Source: Nitrosomonas sp. Nm166 (GTDB lineage Bacteria > Pseudomonadota > Gammaproteobacteria > Burkholderiales > Nitrosomonadaceae). Taken from it: a stretch of DNA of 60,652 nucleotides. Below the pieces are notes generated by a model, which saw only the letters and a list, made by a program, of their open reading frames with translations, was not told the origin of the DNA and did not search any database. This document shows, one piece after another, positions 8,834 to 18,178 of the stretch. Within the stretch, counting starts at the first letter, position 1. Every line of letters starts with the position of its first letter. The translations under genes and the position numbers were made by a program. The stretch is from contig NZ_FONE01000015.1 of assembly GCF_900112825.1 (NCBI RefSeq), positions 1 to 60,652 of the forward strand, given 5' to 3'.

Positions 8834-10006
8834 CTACTCAATTTTCCGCGCCTGACGGATTTTTTCCAACACCCGTAAGACCGTTGGACGCGGTGCACCG
8901 ATATTCAACCGCATAAACCTGCTGCCTTCCTGCCCAAACTGCGTGCCAGGATTCATACCAACGCCTGCTTCGTGGATGAAGAAATGTTTTAGTTGCGCAT
9001 CGGTCATGTTCATTGCCCGGCAATCCAGCCATAACAGATAGGTGCCTTCGGATTTGATGACTTTGATTTCCGGCAAATGTTCGTTCAGAAATGTTTCAAC
9101 GCTGTCGCGCGTATCTTGCAGGTAAATCAGCAGGGCTTCCAGCCAGGCTTCGCCTTCGCGGTAGGCGGATTCAAAAGCGGTGATGCTGAACGGGTTGGAT
9201 GCGCTGACGTGCAGCGTATCGAATACTTTGGTAATGACATGGCGGGTGGATGGGTCGGGAATGATCAGCGCCGATAAATTCAATCCGGGGATGTTGAATG
9301 TTTTGCTGGGGGCGACGGCGGTGATGAGGTTGGCAGGATGCTCCGAGAAAGTGGCCAATGTGTGGTGCCGGTTGCCGGGGTAGATCAAATCGGCGTGAAT
9401 CTCATCGGAGAAAATCATCACCTCGTGTTTTGCGGCAATTTCCAGCAAACGTTCTAATTCTGAGGTCTGCCAGACACGCCCGACCGGATTGTGCGGCGAA
9501 CAAAGCAGTAGCAGACGCGCTTGCCTCATGCAGTGTTCCAGATGATCAAAATCGATGGTATAACGGCCATTCTGCAGCAACAGTGAATTCTGGATCAGCT
9601 TCCTGCCGGTTTGGGTGACGGCGGAGAAAAACGGAAAATAGACCGGCGGTTGAATAATGACGGACTCACCAGGTTGCGTGAACGCCATCACGGCGGCATT
9701 CAGAGACGGCACTACGCCGGGGCACATCACGATCCAGTCACGTTGAACGTTCCAGCCGTGGCGCCGCTGCATCCAGTCGATCAGTGCGTCGTATAAACTG
9801 TCCGGAAACAGCGTGTAGCCGTAAATGGGATGGGCAGCGCGTTCTGTCAGTGTACGGGTGACTGCGGGGGGTGCGGCAAAATCCATGTCCGCCACCCACA
9901 CCGGGATGACGTCACTGTTGCCAAACATGTTTTGCCGTCCGTCGTACTTGACGCTATTGCTGCCTTCGCGGTTAATTTCGTGGTCAAAGTCAAAACCACT
10001 GCTCAA
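8834..10006 (-). CDS. ovoB: PLP-dependent MalY/PatB-type C-S lyase, probable ovothiol sulfoxide lyase (OvoB)
   Basis: Protein of 390 residues, a fold-type I aminotransferase of the MalY/PatB (cystathionine beta-lyase) branch. The PLP lysine is K235 in APSKTFNIPG; D201 in FSDEIHADL holds the pyridine nitrogen, and PHNPVGR around residue 171 is typical. Its ATG overlaps the end of ovoA by four bases, so the two are translationally coupled. Ovothiol synthesis needs a PLP lyase to split the histidyl-cysteine sulfoxide made by OvoA, and such a lyase (OvoB) is known from this enzyme class. The coupling is the reason for the ovoB call. From sequence alone it could equally be an ordinary cystathionine or cysteine-S-conjugate lyase. 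The IS1111 element sits directly downstream. Confidence 0.75.
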   Translation of the reverse strand: MSSGFDFDHEINREGSNSVKYDGRQNMFGNSDVIPVWVADMDFAAPPAVTRTLTERAAHPIYGYTLFPDSLYDALIDWMQRRHGWNVQRDWIVMCPGVVPSLNAAVMAFTQPGESVIIQPPVYFPFFSAVTQTGRKLIQNSLLLQNGRYTIDFDHLEHCMRQARLLLLCSPHNPVGRVWQTSELERLLEIAAKHEVMIFSDEIHADLIYPGNRHHTLATFSEHPANLITAVAPSKTFNIPGLNLSALIIPDPSTRHVITKVFDTLHVSASNPFSITAFESAYREGEAWLEALLIYLQDTRDSVETFLNEHLPEIKVIKSEGTYLLWLDCRAMNMTDAQLKHFFIHEAGVGMNPGTQFGQEGSRFMRLNIGAPRPTVLRVLEKIRQARKIE

Positions 10007-12117
10007 GAAATCTTCTCCCAGATGGTGACTTCCGACAGCGTGTGCTGGAATTTGCGCCTGGTTTCGCGAATCACAAACGGCACTGATTGCGGACCTTGAA
10101 TCAGGCGGAAGTGTTTGCCGAGAATTTCTTTCAGGCCATCCAGCGTGGTGAAATTCTCGCCATCGCGCTTGAATCCGCCGATCCAGGCTTCTTTTTTGGT
10201 GTGCTCGGTCAACCAGGTGTAAGGCGATGTGATCATCAGCAAGCCACCGCTATTGATGCGCGTGTGAATGCTGTTGAGCAGCTTGGCTGGATCGTACAGG
10301 CGGTCAATCAGATTGGCGGCAAGGATCAGGTCGTAACCGGTGAACAGGGGTTTCAGGTTGCACGCATCGCCTTGGTAAAACTCGACTTTATTTTTGACGT
10401 GATCCAGCTCCAGGCTGGCGAGCGTACGCTCCTTGTAGGAAACCAGCTCGCCCTCATCGGTCAATGTGTAGCGCAGCAGGCCTTGTTGTGCCAATTGAAC
10501 GCCCTGGTTGATGAAGCGCGCGGAAAAATCGACTCCGGTGACGTGATCGAAAGCGCGCGCCAGCTCAAACGTGGCGCGGCCGGAGGCGCAGCCCAAATCC
10601 AGAGCGGTATGTTTAGGACGGTTGCCCATCGCCGCGATGGCGATTTCCGCCAGTGCTTTGGGGAAATTGGGCACGTCGAAATAGGTGTCGCCGTAATGAA
10701 ATTCAGCGTATTCCGACAGCAGTTTGTCAGTTTCATAGTTGGAGCCTGGTTGGGTTGCCGGCGCAGCCGATACGACATAGCGGAAACCTGCGTGCTGAAA
10801 GAAATGTCGGCGAAACGCGTAACGTGAACTGCGCAATGATTCGTTACCGCAGGCAATCCAGGAGCCACCCTTGATTAGATTGTGCTGGTTATCAAAAGTA
10901 GGCGTGGTGAAGTCGTCGTACAGCGGATGCACGTCAAAGCCGGGAAACGGATAGGTGGGTGTTTCAGTCCATTGCCATACATTGCCGACGATATCGAAAA
11001 ACTCTCCGTGCGCAAATTCGGTTACCGGACAACTGGAGGCATAGTAGTCCAGATGCAGATTACCTGAAGCCTTCGCATTCGGTGGTACCTCGGATAACTG
11101 GGTAACATCGTACAGGCGGTACCATTCATCCTCTGTGGGTAACCGAATCGGTTGGCCGGTAGTGGCAGCTTTCCAGTTGCAGAACGCTTTGGCTTCATGG
11201 TAGTTGACTTCTACCGGCCAGTCCCACGGCATCGGTATTTCTTCCGTCATGAGCCGCAGGTACCAGGCATTACCTTTTTTAACCCAGAAAGTGGGATATT
11301 CCGCTTGTGTGAATTTCTGCCAGGAGCGGCCTTCTTCCTGCCAATGGCCTTCCGTGCGATAACCATTGGCTTCGACAAAGGGCAGGAATTCCTGGTTGCT
11401 GACCAGATATTTGCTGGCCTGAAAAGCGGGAATATCTGCCGTGTGCAAGCCGTATTCGTTATCCCAGCCGTAATGCAATTGATCGGTTTTATTTTTACCG
11501 ATGGTAACCGTGCCTGCAGCAACAGGAATGAGTTCATTATCCGGCGCTGTACCAGCTTTACGGCATGGCTGCCAGTCGGGATGCGGTTGCACAAATTCGA
11601 GTGCATGCTGGCGGATCAAGACAGAGGAAGTTTCCAGATGAATGAGTTCATGTTCAGCACCCATCAGAATCGGCCACCACGGACTTTCCCAGGTGATCGG
11701 CAAGGTCAGCGGCAGGGTGGTGATTAATTTGTCGACCATGTTACGCATGGCTTTGCGATAAGCACGCACTTCTTCCACGCTAGGCCAGTCGTAATGCGTG
11801 CTGTCCAGATCATCCCAGCTCATCTCATCGACCCCGACGGCAAAAGTCGATTCCAGTCTTGGATTGATGCGTTCAGTGATGAGTCCGGCAAGAATCAGTT
11901 TGTTGACAAAGAACGTGGCTGTATGCCCCAGATAGAAAATCAACGGATGGCGCAGTGAAATGGATTTTTTATAGTAAGCTTGATCGTTACGCAGCGTTTC
12001 GAAAAGCTGTTCATAACGGTCCAACGCGGTGTGAAAATAAGTGCGTATCTCTTCACGCTTTAAATTGACATCGTCGCCATCCAGTAAAGGAGTTCTTTGA
12101 AATAAAGGTTGTGACAT
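10003..12117 (-). CDS. ovoA: OvoA: 5-histidylcysteine sulfoxide synthase fused to mercaptohistidine N-methyltransferase
   Basis: Protein of 704 residues with the three-part OvoA layout. Residues ~20-170 form a DinB-like helical domain with the iron ligand motif HELIHLE (H156, H160, E162; pattern HX3HXE). Residues ~190-450 form a formylglycine-generating-enzyme-like domain (RLPTEDEWYRLYD, GNVWQWTETP, GGSWIACGNESLR). Residues ~480-704 form a class I SAM methyltransferase (ALDLGCASGRATFE). The enzyme joins cysteine sulfur to C5 of histidine with O2 and iron, and its C-terminal part N-methylates the mercaptohistidine. EgtB enzymes, which make ergothioneine, share the first two domains but lack the third. 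Ovothiol is a strong cytosolic redox thiol. ovoB follows with a 4-bp overlap; the promoter lies in the divergent gap up to 12332. Confidence 0.93.
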   Translation of the reverse strand: MSQPLFQRTPLLDGDDVNLKREEIRTYFHTALDRYEQLFETLRNDQAYYKKSISLRHPLIFYLGHTATFFVNKLILAGLITERINPRLESTFAVGVDEMSWDDLDSTHYDWPSVEEVRAYRKAMRNMVDKLITTLPLTLPITWESPWWPILMGAEHELIHLETSSVLIRQHALEFVQPHPDWQPCRKAGTAPDNELIPVAAGTVTIGKNKTDQLHYGWDNEYGLHTADIPAFQASKYLVSNQEFLPFVEANGYRTEGHWQEEGRSWQKFTQAEYPTFWVKKGNAWYLRLMTEEIPMPWDWPVEVNYHEAKAFCNWKAATTGQPIRLPTEDEWYRLYDVTQLSEVPPNAKASGNLHLDYYASSCPVTEFAHGEFFDIVGNVWQWTETPTYPFPGFDVHPLYDDFTTPTFDNQHNLIKGGSWIACGNESLRSSRYAFRRHFFQHAGFRYVVSAAPATQPGSNYETDKLLSEYAEFHYGDTYFDVPNFPKALAEIAIAAMGNRPKHTALDLGCASGRATFELARAFDHVTGVDFSARFINQGVQLAQQGLLRYTLTDEGELVSYKERTLASLELDHVKNKVEFYQGDACNLKPLFTGYDLILAANLIDRLYDPAKLLNSIHTRINSGGLLMITSPYTWLTEHTKKEAWIGGFKRDGENFTTLDGLKEILGKHFRLIQGPQSVPFVIRETRRKFQHTLSEVTIWEKIS

Positions 12118-12332
12118 AGCTTAATAATTAACGGATTATTCACTTTTTGGCGGGTATTATAACGTCTCAAGCTTTTCAGATCATGTTTAATCCGGAATGA
12201 ATGTGCTTTGTTATTGATTAATAATGCTTTTAGGAAATGGAAAGTGCTGATGTCCGTCCCCTCTGAAGCTGTGGATATTAAGGATTTAGCTGGATGTTTG
12301 GTTGGTGAATTTTAAAAAATGCGCGAAGAAAA
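12118..12332. promoter_or_regulatory. Divergent promoter region, ovoA / arsenosugar-type operon
   Basis: A 215-bp AT-rich gap between ovoA (minus strand) and the plus-strand glycosyltransferase operon must hold both promoters. I see no clear operator. The plus-strand start at 12333 has only a weak ribosome site (GAAG). Confidence 0.45.
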
Positions 12333-13022
12333 ATGAGTGAGGCTACGCTGGTTCTGGTGTGCAAGCGGCCCGCTGCCGGGATCGGAAAACAACGGCTGGC
12401 AGCGAATCTGGGCATTGCAATGACGCACCAGGTTGCCACTGCATTACTGGCCTGTGCGCTGGAAGATGTCTGTGAGTGGCCCGGCCCGGTGGTGATTGCA
12501 CCCGCCAGTGCAGAAGATGTGGAATGGGCGCGAGACCTGTCCATTTCGATTCCTTCCGCGGTGACGATTGTGCCGCAAGCAACGGGTAACCTGGGGCAGC
12601 GACTGAATGCATTGGATCAGGCATTGCGTGCGCAAGACATGGAGCAACTGGTATTCATCGGTAGTGACGCACCGGGATTAAGTGCCGCAGATTATGCGGC
12701 TGCCCGTAGCGCATTGCAGCGTGCGGATGTGGCGCTGATTCCAGCACGGGATGGCGGTGTTGTGCTGATGGCCAACCGGCGAGCATGGCCGGATTTATCC
12801 CTGCTGCCGTGGAGCAGCGATCGATTGGGAAGCGCGCTGATGGATATTTGCCGCGTTGCAGGGCAATCGGTAAAAACATTCGGACAAGGTTACGATGTGG
12901 ATGAAATAGATGATTTTCTCAAACTGACCACCTTCCTGCAGCAGGATTCACGGCCGGCACGCCGGGCATTGCGGGGACTTGTAGACACTATTATCACTAC
13001 GATGGGTATCAGCAATGCTTGA
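12333..13022 (+). CDS. TIGR04282-type arsenosugar biosynthesis glycosyltransferase (DUF2064)
   Basis: Protein of 229 residues, a GT-A nucleotidyltransferase-like fold. It opens with VLVCKRPAAGIGKQRLA, matching the family's N-terminal pattern xxFxRxPxxGxxKTRLA. Further family features are VFIGSDAPGLSAADYAAA around residue 110 and PARDGGVVLMANRR around 135. Families TIGR04282 and TIGR04283 travel together next to radical SAM genes and are annotated as arsenosugar glycosyltransferases; the exact sugar donor is not known from sequence. The stop overlaps the next start by 8 bp, so the pair is translationally coupled and heads a five-gene operon. Confidence 0.82.
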   Translation: MSEATLVLVCKRPAAGIGKQRLAANLGIAMTHQVATALLACALEDVCEWPGPVVIAPASAEDVEWARDLSISIPSAVTIVPQATGNLGQRLNALDQALRAQDMEQLVFIGSDAPGLSAADYAAARSALQRADVALIPARDGGVVLMANRRAWPDLSLLPWSSDRLGSALMDICRVAGQSVKTFGQGYDVDEIDDFLKLTTFLQQDSRPARRALRGLVDTIITTMGISNA

Positions 13023-13704
13023 ATTCAGCGTCATCATTCCTTGTTATCGCGATGAGCAAAAGCTGGCTTGTTTGCTCGCGCAATTGCAGGAATTTCCCCG
13101 CCAGTTGGATGAGATCATCGTTGTAGACGCTGCCAAGAGTGCAGATTGTGCAAAGGCTTGCGCGCAATTCCAGGTGCGACGGCTCATCAGTGAACCTTGC
13201 CGTGGGCAACAATTGCTGGCGGGTGCGGCGCAGGCAAAAGGCGAGGTTTTGTGGTTCTTGCATGCCGATGCGCAATTATCCGTAGATCCGTTGGGGGCAA
13301 TGACAAGAGCGATTACACAAGGCGCAATCGGGGGATATTTTCGTTTCCGTTTTGCCAATCCGCGCGCATGGCCGGCATGCATTCTGGAGCCAGCGATTGC
13401 GTTACGCTGCCGTTTCGGTGTGCCGTATGGCGATCAGGGGATTTTCATGGCGCGCTCCGCTTATCATCAGGCGGGTAGGCACGCGCCTTGGCCATTATTC
13501 GAGGAAGTGCCTCTGGTACGCGCCGCACGCCAGTTTGGCAAATTTTTGCCTTTATCTGAGCCTATTTTTGTCGATTCGCGGCGCTGGCAACGCGATGGCT
13601 GGTGGCGGCGCACCTGGAACAACCGCAAGCTGGCCTTGAATTTTATGCGCGGCATTACACCTCAGGAGCTGGCTGCAGATTATCATTCTAAAATCGATTC
13701 CTGA
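13015..13704 (+). CDS. TIGR04283-type arsenosugar biosynthesis glycosyltransferase (GT2)
   Basis: Protein of 229 residues, a family 2 glycosyltransferase. It shows FSVIIPCYRDE at the N-terminus, IIVVDAAKS (first aspartate), the metal-binding WFLHADAQL near residue 83, and PYGDQGIFMAR near 142. FLHADxxL and the GDQGIF motif are characteristic of TIGR04283. It is coupled to the upstream partner by an 8-bp overlap and is followed after 40 bp by the ArsM-like methyltransferase. Its role is inferred as moving a sugar or similar group onto a methylated arsenical. No membrane segment is obvious, so it is probably cytosolic. Confidence 0.82.
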   Translation: MLEFSVIIPCYRDEQKLACLLAQLQEFPRQLDEIIVVDAAKSADCAKACAQFQVRRLISEPCRGQQLLAGAAQAKGEVLWFLHADAQLSVDPLGAMTRAITQGAIGGYFRFRFANPRAWPACILEPAIALRCRFGVPYGDQGIFMARSAYHQAGRHAPWPLFEEVPLVRAARQFGKFLPLSEPIFVDSRRWQRDGWWRRTWNNRKLALNFMRGITPQELAADYHSKIDS

Positions 13705-13744
13705 GTGACATAATGACATTTATCATCCAACGACGAGGAATACC

Positions 13745-14791
13745 ATGCAAGAGATTGTACAAAAATATTATGGCGAAACATTGACGGGAAGTCAGGATTT
13801 GCAGACCAATGCCTGTTGCACCGATGCAGGCCTGCCGCATTTCGTCAAACCGTTGCTGGCACGGGTGCATGCGGAAGTGCAGAAGCGTTATTACGGCTGC
13901 GGCCTGGTTTTACCCGAATTACTGCAAGGTTTGACAGTGCTGGACCTGGGCTGCGGGGCAGGGCGTGATGTGTATGTGCTGGCGCAACTGGTCGGTGAGA
14001 AGGGTCAGGTGATTGGAGTGGATATGACCGAGGAACAATTGGCAGTGGCGCGCCAACATGAAAAATATCACCAGCAAGCGTTTGGCTACCAGCGCAGCAA
14101 CGTTCGCTTTCTGCACGGTTATATCGAGCGCTTGCATGAACTTGAATTGGCGGATGCCAGCGTGGATGTGATCGTATCCAATTGTGTCATTAACCTCGCG
14201 CCGGATAAGGCGGCGGTATTGCGTGAAGCTTTTCGTGTGTTGAAACCCGGCGGGGAATTGTATTTTTCTGATGTCTACAGTGACCGGCGTATTCCGGCGG
14301 CATTGACGCACGATCCGGTGCTGTATGGAGAATGCTTAAGCGGCGCGCTGTATTGGAACGATTTTCTGCAACTGGCCCGTAAACAGGGGTTTACCGATCC
14401 ACGTCTGGTGGACGATCACCCGATCAGGATTGATAACGCGGCGCTGGCAGAAAAAACCGGCCATATCCGTTTTTATTCGGCGACCTATCGTCTGTTCAAG
14501 CTGCATGATCTGGAACTGGCGTGTGAAGATCACGGGCAATCCGTAGTGTATCGTGGCACCATTCCGCACCATCGCCATGCATTCCGGCTCGATAAACATC
14601 ATTTTATTGAAACCGGCAAGCAGTTTCCGGTGTGCGGCAACACCTGGCGCATGTTGCATGACACACGCTTCATGCAGCATTTTGATTTTTACGGTAATTT
14701 TGATCAGCATTTTGGTATTTTCCCCGGTTGCGGCATGGGGATTCCGTTTGCTGATGCCGTTACCGGTGAGCAGAAAAGCGGGTGTTGTTAA
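13745..14791 (+). CDS. arsM: ArsM-like arsenite S-adenosylmethionine methyltransferase
   Basis: Protein of 348 residues; the start has CGAGGAA eight bases before it. SAM-binding motif I is VLDLGCGAGRDVYVLA (residues 65-80). The As(III)-binding cysteines of the family are recognisable: C24/C25 (TNACCTDAG), C147 in the diagnostic VSNCVINLAPDK, and C197 in YGECLSG. The C-terminus ends SGCC, a cysteine tail common in bacterial ArsM. The enzyme transfers methyl groups to trivalent arsenic. Its place between arsenosugar-type glycosyltransferases and a radical SAM gene suggests the methylated arsenical is elaborated further and not only volatilised. The next gene starts within 3 bp of the stop. Confidence 0.9.
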   Translation: MQEIVQKYYGETLTGSQDLQTNACCTDAGLPHFVKPLLARVHAEVQKRYYGCGLVLPELLQGLTVLDLGCGAGRDVYVLAQLVGEKGQVIGVDMTEEQLAVARQHEKYHQQAFGYQRSNVRFLHGYIERLHELELADASVDVIVSNCVINLAPDKAAVLREAFRVLKPGGELYFSDVYSDRRIPAALTHDPVLYGECLSGALYWNDFLQLARKQGFTDPRLVDDHPIRIDNAALAEKTGHIRFYSATYRLFKLHDLELACEDHGQSVVYRGTIPHHRHAFRLDKHHFIETGKQFPVCGNTWRMLHDTRFMQHFDFYGNFDQHFGIFPGCGMGIPFADAVTGEQKSGCC

Positions 14792-14793
14792 GC

Positions 14794-15741
14794 ATGAATG
14801 CGATCATTGCACCCACACCCGGTGCACAGCGTACGCGTTCCAGGCTGTGGCGTGTCACACCGGATGGCAAGCCACGTGGTTTTATCCGCTCGCATGCGTT
14901 GGAGGAATTGTGGTTTCACACGGGTACTGCATGCAATCTGGCTTGTCCTTTTTGCCTGGAGGGTTCCAAACCCGGCGATGATCGTCTGCAGCTGATGCGC
15001 TTCGACGATGTTAAGCCCTTTATCGACGAAGCACTGACACTGGGCGTCAAGCAATTTTCTTTTACCGGTGGTGAACCTTTTGTGAATAAAGATTTGGTGC
15101 GCATTCTGGATTATGCATTACAGTATCGTCCCTGCATGGTGTTGACCAATGCCACCGAGCCCTTGCTTAAACGTCTGCCGCAGTTAAGGCCACTGCGGGA
15201 GCGGTCGCATGCTTTGCACTTTCGCGTCAGTCTGGATCACTTCTCAGCCGATCAGCATGAGAAGGCACGAGGTGAAGGTACTTTTTCAATGGCACTGGAT
15301 GGTTTGCGTGCATTATATGACATGGGATTTACCATATCGGTAGCCAATCAAGCTATTCCAGAATTGCCCGCCTATAAAGTGGCTGAGTGTTTTGCACAAG
15401 TTTTTCGCGGCGCCGGCTTGCCGGAGAACTTGCCGCGTATTGAGTTTCCTGAATTCCATCCACCTGGCGTAGCCGTTACAGCGCCACAGATCACGCAGAG
15501 TTGCATGGTGGATTATCAAACCGAAGCCACGCTCCGGAAGTTTATGTGTGCATTCAGTCGCATGGTGGTCAAGAGTGAAGGGCAATGCAAGGTATATGCG
15601 TGTACACTGGTGGATGATGACGACGATTATGTGCTGGGAGAAACACTTGTCGAGAGTTTGCAAGTGCCAGTCAGCATGAAACATCACCGCTGCTATAGTT
15701 GTTTTCGGTATGGGGCTTCGTGTAGTGAAATGAAACGATAA
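14794..15741 (+). CDS. Radical SAM enzyme of the organoarsenical cluster (not classical ArsS)
   Basis: Protein of 315 residues from ATG 14794; a GTG at 14782 would overlap arsM and is the alternative. The 4Fe-4S/SAM motif CNLACPFC (C47, C51, C54) is canonical CX3CX2C, followed by FTGGEPFVNKD (GGE motif). The C-terminal third carries extra cysteines (CKVYACTLVDDDDDYVLGE and HRCYSCFRYGASC) that could bind an auxiliary cluster, as in SPASM-like enzymes. Classical ArsS, which adds deoxyadenosyl to dimethylarsenite, has a different cysteine context and a DUF3641 tail; neither is seen here. The reaction is therefore unknown. Position suggests it acts on the ArsM product. Confidence 0.75.
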   Translation: MNAIIAPTPGAQRTRSRLWRVTPDGKPRGFIRSHALEELWFHTGTACNLACPFCLEGSKPGDDRLQLMRFDDVKPFIDEALTLGVKQFSFTGGEPFVNKDLVRILDYALQYRPCMVLTNATEPLLKRLPQLRPLRERSHALHFRVSLDHFSADQHEKARGEGTFSMALDGLRALYDMGFTISVANQAIPELPAYKVAECFAQVFRGAGLPENLPRIEFPEFHPPGVAVTAPQITQSCMVDYQTEATLRKFMCAFSRMVVKSEGQCKVYACTLVDDDDDYVLGETLVESLQVPVSMKHHRCYSCFRYGASCSEMKR

Positions 15742-15750
15742 AGGATACCT

Positions 15751-17892
15751 ATGAAATACCGCTGGTGGGTACTGATTCTGTTCGGCCTGCTGATCGGGTT
15801 GTATTTCAGTTTTGATTTGGGACGTTTTCTGACACTGGATACGCTCAAAGACCAGCGCGATGCATTACAACAAGCGTACCGGGAAGAGCCACTTTTAGTA
15901 ATCGGTATTTATGCGCTCACCTATATCGTGCTAACCGCTCTATCGCTTCCAGGCAGCGCTACCATCATGACATTGACGGGTGGCGCTATGCTAGGCTTAT
16001 GGGTCGGTGTGCCGGTAGTGTTAATATCATCCACGATCGGCGCAACATTGGCTTTCTGGACAGCGCGTTATGTATTGCGCGACGCCGTGCAGCGACGCTT
16101 CTCGGATCGGCTGAAAACCATTAATAAAGGCCTGGAGCGCGATGGCGCCTTTTATTTATTTACGCTGCGCATGGTGCCGGCTGTTCCGTTTTTCCTGCTT
16201 AATTTGTTGATGGGGTTGACCACCATCCGCAGTTCGACTTTCTTCTGGGCCAGCCTGGCCGGTATGTTCGCTGGCACAACCGTGTACGTAAATGCGGGTA
16301 CACAATTGGCAGCGATTACCCACGTGTCGGATATCTTGTCTCCAGCATTAATTGCTTCATTAGTTGCACTAGCTTTGTTTCCATGGCTGGCGCGCTGGGG
16401 TATCGGATTGATCAAAATCCGTCGGCTTTATGCACGTTGGACCAAGCCTGCTCAGTTTGACCGCAATCTGATCGTGATTGGTGCCGGTGCTGCCGGCCTG
16501 GTCAGCGCGTATATCGCGGCGATTACACGCGCCAGGGTGACGTTGATTGAAAGCCACAAAATGGGCGGCGATTGTCTCAATTATGGTTGTGTACCTTCCA
16601 AGGCATTGATCCGTACCGCTACTTTCTTACAACAGGCAAAGAACGCCCAATCCTTGGGTATCACACAAACGCATGTGCAGTATGATTTTGCCGCTGTGAT
16701 GGAGCGTGTGCGGCGCGTGATCAGAACCATCGAGCCGCACGACTCAGTAGAACGTTACACGCAATTGGGTGTAGAAGTATTGCATGGAAAAGCCAACATT
16801 ACTTCACCCTGGTCGGTGGCGGTGGATGGGCAAACGCTCACGACGCGCGCCATCGTCATTGCAACCGGTGCGCGTCCCTTCGTGCCACAAATTCCGGGAC
16901 TGGAGTCGGTGCGTTATTATACTTCCGACACCATCTGGTCGCTGACTGAGCGGCCGGAACGCCTGATTGTACTGGGCGGCGGGCCGCTTGGCTGCGAATT
17001 GGCGCAAGCATTTGTCCGCCTGGGTTGTCAGGTGACACAGGTGGAGCGCGGCGACTTGATGCAACGAGAAGATGCCGATGCGGTAGCGCTGGTTAAAGCG
17101 GCATTGCGAGCGGATGGCATTATTTTGATGATGCAAACGGAGGCGCTACGTTGTGAATCAGAAGATGGTGCGCAATATTTGATCGTTCGTGGCAAAGACG
17201 GTGCAGAAATCAAATTACCGTTTGATGCACTACTATGTGCGGTTGGCCGAGTGCCACGCACGGAAGGGTTTGGGCTGGAAGAATTGGGCATTCCACTTTC
17301 CTCCCAGCGTACTATTGAAACCAACGACTGGCTGCAAACCATTTATCCCAACATCTATGTCTGCGGCGATGCCGCCGGACCCTACCAATTCACCCACACA
17401 GCCGCGCATCAAGCATGGTATGCCGCAGTCAATGCACTGTTTGGCGCTATCAAACATTTCAAAGTGGATTATTCAGTGATTCCTTGGGCTACCTTCACCG
17501 ATCCGGAAGTTGCACGGGTAGGGCTATCGGAAAATGAAGCAAAGGCGCGCGGCATCGCCTTCGAAGTGACGCGTTTCAATCTTGCGGATCTGGATCGTGC
17601 GATTACCGATGAAGCCGCGCATGGCTTTGTAAAGGTACTGACGGCGCCGGGCAAGGGTCGCATTCTTGGTGCCTGCATAGTCGGCGCGCATGCCAGCGAT
17701 TTATTGGCTGAATTTGTACTGGCCATGAAGCACGGCCTGGGCCTGAACAAAATTCTGAGCACTATCCATACCTATCCTACCTGGCCGGAAGCCAATAAAT
17801 ATGCAGCAGGGGAATGGAAGCGTGCACATGTGCCGCAATGGCTGCTGAGATGGGTGGAGAGATATCATGAGAGAAAACGAGAGAAAGGATAA
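15751..17892 (+). CDS. Fusion of VTT/TVP38 membrane domain with mercuric-reductase-like FAD disulfide oxidoreductase
   Basis: Protein of 713 residues. Residues 1-~225 are a TVP38/TMEM64 (VTT, DedA-superfamily) membrane domain, with hydrophobic segments near 5-22, 47-70 and 78-100 and the conserved LPGSATIMTLTGGAMLG and FTLRMVPAVPFFLLN motifs. From ~235 a pyridine nucleotide-disulfide oxidoreductase begins: FAD motif LIVIGAGAAGLVSAY, redox pair GGDCLNYGCVPSK (C275, C280), NAD(P) motif LGGGPLGCELAQA, second FAD motif VCGDAAGP, and dimer-interface HTYPTWPEANKYA. It lacks the MerA C-terminal cysteine pair and the MerA heavy-metal domain, so it is a homologue and not a true mercuric reductase. It is the last gene of the arsenic operon and may couple membrane redox or transport to this chemistry. 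Confidence 0.85.
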   Translation: MKYRWWVLILFGLLIGLYFSFDLGRFLTLDTLKDQRDALQQAYREEPLLVIGIYALTYIVLTALSLPGSATIMTLTGGAMLGLWVGVPVVLISSTIGATLAFWTARYVLRDAVQRRFSDRLKTINKGLERDGAFYLFTLRMVPAVPFFLLNLLMGLTTIRSSTFFWASLAGMFAGTTVYVNAGTQLAAITHVSDILSPALIASLVALALFPWLARWGIGLIKIRRLYARWTKPAQFDRNLIVIGAGAAGLVSAYIAAITRARVTLIESHKMGGDCLNYGCVPSKALIRTATFLQQAKNAQSLGITQTHVQYDFAAVMERVRRVIRTIEPHDSVERYTQLGVEVLHGKANITSPWSVAVDGQTLTTRAIVIATGARPFVPQIPGLESVRYYTSDTIWSLTERPERLIVLGGGPLGCELAQAFVRLGCQVTQVERGDLMQREDADAVALVKAALRADGIILMMQTEALRCESEDGAQYLIVRGKDGAEIKLPFDALLCAVGRVPRTEGFGLEELGIPLSSQRTIETNDWLQTIYPNIYVCGDAAGPYQFTHTAAHQAWYAAVNALFGAIKHFKVDYSVIPWATFTDPEVARVGLSENEAKARGIAFEVTRFNLADLDRAITDEAAHGFVKVLTAPGKGRILGACIVGAHASDLLAEFVLAMKHGLGLNKILSTIHTYPTWPEANKYAAGEWKRAHVPQWLLRWVERYHERKREKG

Positions 17893-18178
17893 TGGGGCTA
17901 TAATTGAGGTTGAATTTCGTGGAATTTCAGAGATTGTGCCTTGATTTTATTAATTTTATTTAACGGAGGAATTCAGTTCATAGTACTTTGTCTGCAAGAT
18001 CGCAGTATTACTTTTTAATACTTTCCAATATCCAGAAGATTCTAAAAGTCATTGATAACGCTCTTACTTTTGCGTTTTTACAATGAAAAACCTTGTAAGT
18101 ATTATCTATTTTGGAATATTGATATTTTTACCATACAGGTAGTTAAATTAATAAACTCATTCACTTCTGAGAGGTATC

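Noticed and set aside
10087..11727. Plus-strand open frames of 190-246 codons
   Set aside because: They lie antisense inside ovoA, whose domain structure is unambiguous.
15751..17892. Calling the fusion protein a true mercuric reductase
   Set aside because: The active-site CxxxxC is present but the C-terminal cysteine pair and heavy-metal-binding domain of MerA are absent, and no mer genes are nearby.
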